This document shows, piece after piece, positions 36,120 through 46,714 of a stretch of DNA of 64,000 nt. The translations under genes and the position numbers were made by a program. Every line of letters begins with the position of its first letter. Positions within the stretch are counted from its first letter, which is position 1. The DNA lies in the NCBI GenBank assembly GCA_018389105.1, contig JACATO010001535.1:18322-82321 (forward strand), read 5' to 3'. The stretch is from Nautilus pompilius (Eukaryota > Mollusca > Cephalopoda > Nautilida > Nautilidae). A model generated the notes under the pieces. It ran no database searches and was not told the origin of the DNA. It saw only the letters and a list, made by a program, of their open reading frames with translations.

Positions 36120-37523
36120 ATGGATGGCCAACAACAAAGTGATTTATACATATGTCGACGCTGCCAGAAAGAATTTTTTTACAAATCTGAACTGATTAAC
36201 CACGTTAACAGCAACCATTCATTGGCATTACTCTACAGATGCAAACATTGTCAGCAGTCATTTTCTCTGCAGCAACATCCCACTAATCCTGTTCATTCTC
36301 ATACTATCAAGCAGTCCACTCAGTGTGAACATTGTGAGAAACCATTTGCAGAAGCTAGTTTTAAGACTTGCAATGAAACTGATACTGGAAATACAGCTTT
36401 TAAATGTGATCATTGTCAGAGGTCATTTAGTTTGTACAGTCATCTGATAAGTCATCTTAGAAGTCATACCAGAGAGAGATCTTTCAAGTGTGATTATTGT
36501 GGGCGATCTTTTACTGAAAATAATCGTCTTAATAAACATATAAGAATTCATACTGGGGAGAAACCCTACAAATGTGATCAGTGTGGGAGGTCATTTGTTG
36601 ATAGTAGTAGTCTCATAAGTCATATTAGGACACATACTGGGGAAAAACCTTTTAAATGTGATCATTGTGGGAGGTCATTCACTGAAAACAGTAGTCTTAT
36701 TCGACACGTTAGAACCCATACTGGGGAGAAACCCTTCAACTGTGATGATTGTGGCAGGGCATTTATAGACAGAAGTAGTCTCATAAGTCATGTTAGAACC
36801 CATACTGGGGAGAAACCCTACAAATGTGATCATTGTGGGAAGTCATTTACTGAAAATAGTAGTCTTATTCGACACATTAGAACCCATACTGGGGAGAAAC
36901 CATTTAGCTGTGATCAATGTGGGAGGTCATTTACAGATAGTAGTAGTCTCATTAGTCATGTTAGAACTCATACTGGAGAGAAACCTTTCCGATGTGATCA
37001 GTGTGGTAGATCATTCACTGAAAGCAGCAGCCTCATTAGACATGTTAGAACCCACACTGGGGAGAAACCATTCATCTGTGATCATTGTGACCGGTCATTT
37101 ACTGTGCGCAGCAGCCTCATTAGACATGTTAGAACTCACACAGGAGACAAGCCCTTTAAATGTGACCACTGTGGGAACTCATTTACTGAAAGTAGTAGTC
37201 TTATTAAACACGTCAGAATTCACACTGGGGAAAAACCTTTCAAATGTGATCATTGTGGGAAGAAGTTTACTCAGTATGGACATCTCATCAAACATGTTAG
37301 AATTCACACTGGGGAGAAACCATTTAGTTGTAGTGATTGTGGTAGGTCTTTTAGTGATAGCACAACGTTCATTAGACATGCAAGAATTCATACTGGAGAA
37401 AAACCCTTTACTTGTAACCTTTGTGAAAGATCATTTACTGTGCGTAGCAGTCTCATTAGGCATATTAGGACTCATGCTGGTGTAAAGGAATGTTTACCAG
37501 AGGAAGTCATTTGCTCAGCATGA
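36120..37523 (+). CDS. C2H2 zinc-finger protein with 13 canonical fingers
   Basis: The 467-residue frame lies in one exon. The start is the ATG at 36120 in a good context (AACATGG); an in-frame stop lies at 36057. Near the N-terminus are one acceptable finger (CRRCQKEF...H...H) and two degenerate ones lacking a zinc ligand. Thirteen standard C-X2-C-X12-H-X3-H fingers follow, joined by TGEKP-type linkers. Fingers are near copies of each other: six consecutive ones alternate helix residues D..S and E..R at positions -1 and 6, with SSLI in between. There is no KRAB, SCAN, BTB or ZAD domain. The protein is expected to be a nuclear sequence-specific DNA-binding factor; the target is unknown. A second frame open on the same strand is a shadow of the repeats. 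A poly(A) signal AATAAA lies at 37769-37774. Such arrays are abundant and fast-evolving, so no orthologue is named. Confidence 0.93.
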   Translation: MDGQQQSDLYICRRCQKEFFYKSELINHVNSNHSLALLYRCKHCQQSFSLQQHPTNPVHSHTIKQSTQCEHCEKPFAEASFKTCNETDTGNTAFKCDHCQRSFSLYSHLISHLRSHTRERSFKCDYCGRSFTENNRLNKHIRIHTGEKPYKCDQCGRSFVDSSSLISHIRTHTGEKPFKCDHCGRSFTENSSLIRHVRTHTGEKPFNCDDCGRAFIDRSSLISHVRTHTGEKPYKCDHCGKSFTENSSLIRHIRTHTGEKPFSCDQCGRSFTDSSSLISHVRTHTGEKPFRCDQCGRSFTESSSLIRHVRTHTGEKPFICDHCDRSFTVRSSLIRHVRTHTGDKPFKCDHCGNSFTESSSLIKHVRIHTGEKPFKCDHCGKKFTQYGHLIKHVRIHTGEKPFSCSDCGRSFSDSTTFIRHARIHTGEKPFTCNLCERSFTVRSSLIRHIRTHAGVKECLPEEVICSA

Positions 37524-37768
37524 GAACTTTGAGACAGTTTAGAACTCATGTGGAGGAGCCCTACCAATTTGCTTCTCTCCTTAATCATGAGACTGAGTGA
37601 GAATTACCAAGAAAAGTGATTTTTAAAGAGTACATGAGAGCTGCAATGAACGTGTTGTCATAGTGATCTTGGTCAGCTTGTTAAACAAATGTTTTTTGTT
37701 TTGTTTCCAGTCAACTTTATTTTTCATTTCTTTTGCTAAAGTTACAATGCACAGTATTCCTGTGATTA

Positions 37769-37774
37769 AATAAA
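37769..37774 (+). terminator. Poly(A) signal of the zinc-finger gene
   Basis: AATAAA, about 245 bases after the stop codon at 37521-37523. CpG scarcity continues to about 39.8 kb, so a longer transcript using a later signal is possible. Confidence 0.5.
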
Positions 37775-40700
37775 GAGTCTAGGTAAAAATTTAAGAAGTT
37801 GGAAGTAAGCGTGCTAAGAATGAAAAAAAAACAGCCATAAAATGTCTATTGACAACATCTCCATTCAGCTTTTTTTTTTGTTTACTTTTTTAGGGTAGGC
37901 TACAGACAGTAGGTGGTGGTCACCCAACTGCTTGCCTCGGAAACAGTTCTCTCTCTCTCTCTCTCACTATAGTAGTAGTGTTATTGTGTCTTTGTGGTTC
38001 TGGTACATCAGTAAGGATGCTCTTTACCAAAATATCAGTCCGAACCTGTGCTCTGCTGGAAACCTCACAAATTATTCGTAGTAAAAGAAAAAACGGTCCG
38101 TTTTATCTCTAAATTGCCAGGTGTGACATTAATTTTTTTGGTTTTCTACATGCAGTAGTTTGGTCCATCTAAGTGGCCTTGATTAATATGACTAGAAGTA
38201 ATGAATTTATAAAATTTGGGGGTTCTTTTCTTGTAGTTAATTAAGATAGAAAATGTTCCCAAATAATTTTGGTCTGTCCTCTGAAGGATGCCAGCTACTC
38301 TGTTGAAAATCTCTTAAGTGAAGTAAAATATCCCTGATTTTTTTTAGATGTAAAACTAAGCCCCCCACTAATCACTTTATGCATTTTTTTTTTTTTTTAG
38401 TTGTCTTATTTATATCTTGATATAATTTTACTACTTTTGTTTTGATTTTCTTTTCATGTCTAGGACAATGATCTTAAAATAGTCTTAAACTTTAAAGCTG
38501 GATAATGTCTATTTTAACAAACTTAAAAAATTTAAAAAAATCTCTGCATCATTGCATTTCTCAGGTGAATCAATTTGGGATGTAAGATATACGTTTGTGT
38601 ATAATTTGCTATATATTTGTCTACATGCATTTATGAAAGGTATAATTGCATCTGTTTTTATTCAGACTTTTATCTGCAGATTTGCCAACTTTGTTATACC
38701 TATTTATATATAACACCTGCACTGTATAGGTGTGTGTATGTTAACATGTCTATTAAATTACATTGCACATTTTATACTGACTAATTTATAGTTTTAAAAT
38801 GTTAATTTAAAATTAATTATTATGAATTTTCACACTTCAGTCAAAGACTAATAGTTTAAAAATATAAACCTATATGATTTATCAGTTTTCTTGATCAATA
38901 TTTGTTTAACCTAACATCGTCATCAAGCAGCATGAATTTCCAGAGGTTGATTAGTGAATCATTCAGGACATTTAAAATAGAAAGTGACATCATTTTCTGA
39001 AATTGCATGTGCACCTAATTATCTTAATGCTTATTACAAATTTAATTTACTGTTTGAATAATTTAACATTTAGTATGAAACTTCCCATTTTACTGACCAA
39101 ACCAATAAATTATTCAGACCCAAGGAAAAATGATTTCTATCCTTTGTGGTACTGACTCTGGATTTTTTTTCAGTATCTGCTGATATTTTAATATATCTAC
39201 CGCTTAGAACATTGTGGTGATTAGTAGCAACTGCTAGGAATGTTGAAGACAGACTCATCTTTTAGAGAATGATATTGATGTATCCAATAGTGACAAACAT
39301 GCTAGTTGAATACAAGTTAAATTTAAACTCTATTAGAAAGAATAGTGTGATCACAAACCATTGAGTATATAGCATTCAAAATGGAACAGCAGCAGAACAT
39401 TTTTGTCTCAGTGGTTAAGTGTAGTCTTATTAATAAAACTTATAATAACCAGGCTAAAATAAAAGCTTGATCAAGAACAAACTTCTTTTACTGTTTTTCT
39501 TCACTACGTAAATACACCACCTGTAAGTCAAACATTTCTGTGGAGTAAATAGATCCAGCATCTAAATCTTCATTTGTGTAAACTGTTTCTAGTTGTCTTT
39601 TTTGAAAAGAAAAACGGCAGAAATATTTTTTCCTTTAGTTTCAGAAGAGGAAAAAAAGGTAATTATAGTAATTTTTAATACTGCTGAATTGTAAGAAATT
39701 CTCAGTGCTAAGTAAAGATCTTAAGGTAGTTGGTTCTGCATTCTCTTTAGAAGTTAAATAGATAATTCTTTTGTGTGTCAGTACTAGCTAATATCATTTA
39801 ATAAACTTCGATAACTGTCGGCATTATTATGTCCGGGTTTGTAGCTTTTGCTCCAAACATTTTCATTTTTGTTTTAATGGAGTTTAATGCATTAACTCTC
39901 TTACACCTTGGAGGTCTTTATGGTTTCCCAGTAAATTTCTTTTTGACTATATAAAAAAAAAACTCATGAAAATTTCTAGCGGTGGTTTGGTGGGTAGACG
40001 TATTACAGGGAATCAACTCTCCGATAAGTTTTGTTTTCACGTGGGGTAGTACTATTTAACTAAAAACACTAGTAAACCGGATCTGACGTCGCGCGATGGC
40101 ATGAACTGTACGATGAAAGTAGAGATTATTAAAGGAAGCTCGTCACGATGGTTAACTGTGGTAGGTCGCTGGACTTCTATGGAAATCAGTTTGTTGATGT
40201 ACGAAATTATCGAATTATTGACCAAAAAAACAGTTTTAGCATAAATTGGTCTATTAAAAAAAAAAAAATCGAAACTTTTAGCAAAATATCCGGGTGCTTT
40301 TAATACTTCGTTGGGAGTTCAGAATCGATGACCGTTCTATACGACGCTGGCACGTAACCCATATCTCCTGTAGTTCCTCGATTCGATTAACCCATTACCT
40401 TCAACTGGCAAAATGATAAAGAAAACCCAGTAATTAAACACATTGAAAAGTTCCTAAAGAAGCGGATCACGTGGCACCTCTGACGTCACTAAGAACTGAT
40501 AACGTGGCAAACATTCCATCATTTAAAAATTTTTTTGTTTCGTTTATCCGCTTAAAATCGAAGTTGGAAAACAAAACCAAGGGGCACCGGCGATGGGTGA
40601 CAGACCGGTAACAAAGCAGGGAAACGGCTACTGAACACGGAGAAGTTCGCGATTCTCGCAGTACGGTGGCGGGTCTAGAACCCACCGTCGCAAGCTAAAT

Positions 40701-41246
40701 AAATTTTTTTTTAAAAAAGTAGCTCGTCTGAAATATGATGCAGATTTCTAGAATGTCGAGGAACATCTGAGACTATCATGACCGGCTTTCTGAATATTAT
40801 TTTAACGAGATTGGCACGTTAGCGTCGAATCTGGAGACTGAGGGAGTAAGACAGAGAATTAATCAGACACCTACCTAAATCTAAAATATATAAAAAGTAG
40901 ATGCATCTTGTGTACATAAAGTTAGCTGAAACTGCTTTATTACAGGTAAAACGATGCACACAAAAACAATTCAAAACTGTCCTGCTGCCAGTTTTCTTAA
41001 TTATATAGAGAGAGACCTGACACGAGTAACTCTGGAATTTAAACAGGACATTTTCAGTTCCATAGTAAGCAAATGATTGCAAGCTTTACAGATAAGATGA
41101 AGTCTTGTAGCCGAGAAGAGGGGTAACTGGGAACTTATCGACATTGAACAGAGGAATCAGGGTCGTGCGATGAGAAGATGTTAATAGGGTCAGCGGCAAA
41201 TCCCAAAAAACAAGATGATTTTCCAATTCCAAAAAAAGAAGAAAAC
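37775..41246. other. Intergenic DNA with no recognised gene
   Basis: Up to about 39.8 kb it is AT-rich and CpG-poor like the gene bodies to the left; after that CpG becomes common. A (CT)n run lies near 37951. A perfect cAMP-response palindrome TGACGTCA is at 40481-40488. Confidence 0.4.
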
Positions 41247-41280
<34 letters not shown>

Positions 41281-41286
41281 AACACA
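41247..41286. repeat. (TA)n(CA)n microsatellite
   Basis: This compound dinucleotide run directly abuts the CpG-rich repeat that follows. Confidence 0.9.
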
Positions 41287-41800
41287 GTTGTCGCGGGGGT
41301 TACGTCCCTTGAGCACCCGCGAATATTGGACGTGGTCCATAAAAATGCCTATAAACGTCAAAATATAAGTAAATATATAATAATTTGATAAAAAATACAA
41401 CACTCGAGGTAGCTACACGCGGTAAACTATGATGATGCTGGGCTGCATCTGCCTGAGACAGCGCCTCGTGGGCAGCAGCCAATCAGCAGCGAGGAGAAAT
41501 GAATAACGCTCTCTGATTGGCTACTTTCAAACCTCCAGCCAATAGCGTTTATTTTATATTGATATTTTGCTGAATTTACATTAGTATTTATATCACAAAA
41601 TTAGTAAATTATATTATTATTAATAATTTAGCGTTAAAAGGCGTGATAAAATATATATTGCCACGAAAAAAGCCATAAAAAAATCGCGGAAGATATTTGC
41701 GGTTCCGCGAATATGCGGGGGTTTCCACGAACAATTATTAGTTGGGTTCTAAGGAAAATTCCGCGAATAACCGGGGTGGGGTCGACTTACCGCGCACTCA
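41287..41800. repeat. CpG-rich repeat-like block, possible MITE
   Basis: Both ends carry versions of GCGGGGGTT...CCGCGAATA (near 41295-41325 and 41710-41780), partly in inverted arrangement. The AT-rich middle includes an inverted CCAAT pair (ATTGGCT at about 41516, AGCCAAT at about 41538). Such CCGCGAATA-bearing blocks are typical of dispersed repeats, but I cannot name the family and only one copy is in the window. Confidence 0.35.
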
Positions 41801-42034
41801 AAGCCGTCATCATAGTGCGGCGTGTCCATTAAGGTTAGGGAGGTTGTGGAAAAGGAAACTGCGGCGAACCGCCGTGGTGTAGGAACAAACCTCTGCTGCT
41901 TCAACATTCCGCGAGACAGACTTCGCCCGTTTATGCCGATGGTAATTTTTCCAGTGACGGGCAGTACTTTTATGGACGATCATGCCCCCATTTCACAGTC
42001 AACCCCCTCCCCCACCCCGTACAATGGCCTAGTC

Positions 42035-42100
42035 CAGTGCTACTTAAAGTTTTGGCACGCGGACCGAGCACCGGTACGGCGAGTTTCCAGAGAAGAAAGC
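42035..42100 (+). repeat. Single hAT-like terminus
   Basis: CAGTGCTACTTAAAGTTTTG, followed by GCACGCGGACCGAGCACCGG, resembles the terminal inverted repeat of hAT elements. No matching opposite end was found in either direction, so it may be a truncated copy or chance. Confidence 0.3.
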
Positions 42101-44189
42101 AGCAATGGTATAATATATTATATCACTTGAAGTATAAGCAAATATAATTGAACATCAAACACCATAAAATTGCAGTGATTTTTTTTTTTAATATTACACG
42201 TAAAACAGTTTCCAGTTAAATTTTATCAGAAAATTTTTATGAACGCGCTTAAAGATTAGATGCAGGGGCTTGATTTAAAAGCAAATACATTTTTCAAGAG
42301 AAACTTTAACCTGTCAAATTATTAAACTAGATAAAATCTAATATTTAAGTAACCTAGTAACTTTTAATCCAAGCATGATTAAATTTAAAGTCAGTTTAGA
42401 AAACAGTAAACTCGCAATGGTTTGATCTACCACAAATTTGATAGTCTCATTAAATATAAATTACAAATTTTACATGAATTCAGTGTAAATACTTATAATA
42501 AAACTCAATTTTTGTGCAGCAATTCTTCAGCGCGAGGATTAAGATCTGTTTACTGTAATGTGAAAACTCAAATTAGAATTCTCATGTCTCTTTTCCAAAT
42601 AAATTTGTTCTGTTTACATGGGTTTTTCAGGTTGCTGAGATAGGGGGCATTATTTACATCATCTATAGTTTAAAATTATGGTTTCGTTTGTGAGTACAGT
42701 ATTTAATTAAGAGATTCTCCAGCCGGATTTTATAACACCTTTGCTGAACAGAGAGAAAGATTATAATTTATAGATGAGCAGAAAATCATTCACAGAGCTA
42801 CACAATAATTCGAACACTCTCAAGAGCGAGTCTGGCGATGATGAGAGAATATCTTCCGTCGTCTGTACGTCGAAAGTAATTCTTTCTGTGCGGCAATAAG
42901 TGGAGTTACTATACATTACCGTGCTGGCATCTGCCACCAAGCGGACACAGACTAAGCTGTTGACCACCGTCGACACTGTCTTCTAGATTTGCAGATCGAC
43001 ATAACTGAGTGGAGGCGCTGCACCATTGATGAAAAATGAGACCGTCACTTTTCCTGAGGTAGCACGCATGTTGTCAGCCCCTCGTGTTTTGGTGGCCCCC
43101 ATAGCCTTCAAAAACTAATATTACTTTCAAATTGAAACTTCTGGATGCTCATGAGTCGATGACGACTTATCTCGCCTAGTGGACTTTGATCAGTAGTGTA
43201 TCGGAGGACGGAAGATAATATTGCATTCTTCAGAATACCCCTGACCGTATTGACCTTGACCTGCAGGAAGATCGAGTAATATTCTATAAACCAGAGCCAC
43301 TTACGTTTGGCAAACGCTAGAAGCAGCATCAGTTTCCGTGAACATTACCCAAGAGAGATATCAGCACACCTATGGGAACATCTTCCTTGAAAAACCTGAG
43401 GAACAAATTAAAGGTCACCTGCAGATTTTGGGGTAAGAATCTAGACCAGGTAACCAAGAAAACATTTCTTACCTCGACGGTTACAAGATGCAGAGACGGC
43501 AATGGATGATGGCCAAGAAGTAAAAAAAAATACCATCATCACATGGTATTTGCGTGACACCAAATCAAATGTCAAGAATAATACTTAAATACTTCAGGTT
43601 TCGTTTCTCGTTATGCCAGTCATTAAAGATGAAGCAAAGACATTTGGTCTGGTGACGGCACTCCCATCGCGTTCAAGAATTCCGGAACACTTATTTCAGA
43701 TACATTAGAGAATACATGGATACGGCGCAAACCCTACGGGGGTCCAGATCTGCTCAGCGTAAAATAAAACATACGATCTTTCTACATTTTAATTTAAACT
43801 TTTGTAATAGTAATAATTTAGAAGAGTTACAAATTTTGATGAAAATCAAATTTTAAGAATTAGACGAACCAGAAACAGGTTGCTCTTCAATCAATTTCTG
43901 TTGTCTGATTACAGAAGTTTAACGATTAATTTTCTCTAATTTATTAATTGCTGAATAGCAGATTGATTTGAGTTTTTAATTTTTTTTTTTTTAATTCACT
44001 TAATCCGCTTTGGTGGATTTTAGAACCATTTTTAATCAGATCTACGGCAAATATTTAATTTAATATCAGGTAGATTTCCTGTTTGGTACACGGCATCTTT
44101 TCTAGACACGGATGATTTCTTTACCGATTCAGATCAAAGCGTTCGTACATACTGCTTTGTAGGCAGTGCGAGCCGACAGTTACACTTAA
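42101..44189. other. Sequence without a recognised gene
   Basis: The minus strand between 43330 and 42760 has longer protein-like stretches (for example SGKVTVSFFINGAAPP, then a stop, then a 70-residue frame), which might be a decayed gene. I could not identify a family, and the stop argues against a working exon. Confidence 0.25.
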
Positions 44190-44395
44190 GAGGAACGCAC
44201 TTCACTGCGATTCTAGATTTCCTTTAAAGAATTAAATAACTTCCAGCCAGACTGGTCAGTCCGTCCGCCGGCCCTTTCACCCAGAACGGCTAATTAGCGG
44301 AAAGGAAGGCTCCGCCAACAAGTACGCGAGGGGCCCACTGTACCCCTGGGCCAGGAGATCGTGGACGAAGTAACGGACCGAGGTAGGAAAGTTGT
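44190..44395. repeat. Dispersed repeat, copy A, first block
   Basis: Clearly homologous to 53190-53375. The shared text includes CTTTCACCCAGAAC, CACTGTACCCCTGGGCCAGG, AGATCGTGGACGAAG and GGAAAGTTGTAGA. Copy A has about 36 bases (44297-44332) that are absent from copy B. The second block of the same repeat follows at 46005 after about 1.6 kb of unrelated sequence. Confidence 0.8.
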
Positions 44396-46004
44396 AGATC
44401 AGTGCAGTGGGTTGCGAAGATTTCTAGTTCCCCCCCCCCCCCACAGCTTTGGAGGAAGAACCAGTTATGGATTCGGTTCTCTGCTCGCGGAGCGCCTCCG
44501 GCGTGAGTGTCCACAGCTGTGGTAGAGCTGCGGTCCAACCTGAACACCCTCATCATCACGGACAATAGGACAGTCCTCGGAATCTAGACGCCGAGCGCCC
44601 GTGAACGAGATTAGTAGTGTTTCGAGAGGCCCGCTAGGTGTCGCGTCGCGACTTGCGCTACCTGGCCCTCTGCGTACTCTACCGAGGAGACTAATCGAAG
44701 CCATTAAATTCAAACGCAGCATCCAGTTCTTGACCTGTTTTTATGGTGGCATTAACCACCAACCAACCAACCACCCACAGCTGTAGCCGAGAGAGAGAGA
44801 GTTAAAAGAACTATATGCTTAGTAGTGCCATCACCATCTCAGAAGCCTGGTCGGTGCCTCAATCGCAAATCCGACCTGATGTATTCAAAGCGAGGTTCGC
44901 CCCCGAGGATGGGAGGCGAATTCTCTGAAGTCCGCGATGACATTAAATATGGGGCTACGAAGTGGGTTTAGATTTTAAAGAAGAATATCAAATGAAAATG
45001 TATTTGATGTTTATTAATTAATGGAATTATTATTTTTTTTGTAAAGAAAATGCATTTTATTGACATTTTCTCTTTTTTTTTCCAGATAATTTAATACCAT
45101 ATCATGAAAGTTTAAATTGTTAGGCGATTCATCAATCTAACAGCCTCATCTCTGCTAATTATTCTTATTGGTTCCTTTTGCTTGAAAAAAAAAAAAAAAC
45201 AGCTTTAAAAATTAGAAGGATTTTTGTGGCAGCTTTGTTCCATACAATTCCTACTGATTAATCTTACCGAATTTTCACTTCAGTGAAAATTGTTCCATGA
45301 TCCTCGTCAAAGTTTATATCAAATTGGTTGATATAGAAAATTCGTGTTCTAAGAATTACTAATAACGTTTCTAGAAGCATTTTGTGATAATAAAATTGAT
45401 GTTATGCTCTCTTCTGGAGAGAGAGTTTATATATGTTAGAACCTCATCATTAATGTATACCTGGAGTTTATTTCAGTTCGTTGAGTTCTCATCTCATCTA
45501 TCGTCCTATTATTATCAGCTGCATGGGTTCTAACGCGAATCTGTTCTCAAAATGATCTCGCAGCCTGAGAAATACAAAAATTCCTTTTTCTCTACAATAT
45601 TATCGAGAGTCTTAACATCGATAACACTTCTCCCACACAGGACAACATTCCCATATTAAATCTAGAAATAGCCATTTATTTTCTTTCGGTAATTCCTACG
45701 TTGTTGTATCCACTTAAACTAAATTCTAAAACCGAATCCACGGTCACATTGAAAATCTGAAGAATTATTATTTCCGCTATAAATTAGACCGATTAATGTA
45801 CGAAAACAGTGATATAGCAACATAAGAAAATTTGAAAAAAAAAAGCTCAAGTAGTTGGCGTCCAGACGTACACACGGATGTTTCCGGCCACAGACACGAA
45901 GAATCGTCAAAGAATTTGAAAATAAAATAGAGTTATATCTAACTTTAATCGGCATCCAAGTCTTAATTGGTTCACCAAAACCTCAATTTACTGTGAGACG
46001 TGAT
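44396..46004. other. Interval between the two blocks of repeat copy A
   Basis: About 1.6 kb that copy B lacks. It contains a poly(C) run near 44430, CpG-rich sequence to about 44940, then AT-rich sequence. No gene or inverted ends were recognised. It could be an insertion into copy A or a deletion from copy B. Confidence 0.4.
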
Positions 46005-46395
46005 TAAAGGTAAACTTACAAAAAAAAAAAAAAAAGAGAAAGAAAATTGTAATTAACGACAAAAAATTATTAAAAAGTTGCTCAGTCTCGTGTTAAAATA
46101 GTTATAGAAAGGAATCAAAAGAAAAACCAAAAATGTGGTAATAGATAGCGAAAATAAAAATGGCGACTTTTTTGTCTCTAGGTCACGTGAAAAAAAGGGG
46201 GCACGTGATTGAACTGATCTTTGTGGCTAGGTGGTCCGGTCTAACAGAGCGGCGGTTGGAATCGGTTCGTGCGCGGGAATGTCAGCTGGTCGCTCTGCTA
46301 GCGAATCTCTCAACAGACGCAGCTAGGATCCAGAGACGGCTTCCTTCAGACGCGAGATTAGGTCTGCCGGCGACTTACGAAGCTTGAGGCGCGTT
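46005..46395. repeat. Dispersed repeat, copy A, second block with paired CACGTG boxes
   Basis: Homologous to 53425-53825: both contain GTAATAGATA, ATGGCGAC, TCTCTxGGTCACGTGAAAA, a second CACGTG, then a long shared CpG-rich stretch ending near CGACTTAC. The E-boxes here are 46184-46189 and 46202-46207. The extended first site GGTCACGTGA resembles bHLH-Zip (USF/TFE type) sites. Confidence 0.8.
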
Positions 46396-46520
46396 CTCGC
46401 CCGCCGTTTCTTTTGTAACTAAAACAGATGCGGGTTTGTGATACTCGGCACTAGATGGCGACCGTGTGCGACAGATCGGTGTGGCTGCTGCTTCTTCAGC
46501 GGACTTAGATCCGTGACTGA

Positions 46521-46714
46521 ATTCACCATTACTTGTGACATGGGGGGGGCCTCCTCTCGAAGACACCTGGTGATAATCACCACCAGGTGGACTGCCAAAT
46601 TTCAGCAAACATCACAAATTCACCATTACTTGTGACATGGGGGGGGGGCCTCCTCTCGAAGACACCTGGTGATAATCACCACCAGGTGGACTGCCAAATT
46701 TCAGCAAACACCAC
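46521..46714. repeat. 97-bp tandem duplication containing an E-box hairpin
   Basis: Two nearly identical units start at 46521 and 46618 with ATTCACCATTACTTGTGACA. They differ mainly in the length of a G-run. Each contains CACCTGGTG and CACCAGGTG as an inverted pair separated by a few bases, which forms a hairpin and provides two CAGGTG E-boxes per unit. Confidence 0.95.

Noticed and set aside
36790..37485. A 231-codon frame on the same strand inside the zinc-finger exon
   Set aside because: It is the out-of-frame shadow of the repeated finger units and has no zinc ligands.
40148..40160. ATG GTT AAC TGT G followed by GTAGGT, like the first exon of a THAP-domain gene (MVNC)
   Set aside because: Four residues are too few, and no following exon with the rest of a THAP domain was found.
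40640..40700. GTGGGTTCTAGACCCGCCAC on the minus strand, like a tRNA T-arm
   Set aside because: The invariant TTCGA is not matched and no acceptor or anticodon arms fold around it.
42760..43330. Minus-strand protein-like stretches suggesting a SEA-type or EGF-like domain
   Set aside because: An internal stop, no consistent splice pattern and only vague resemblance.
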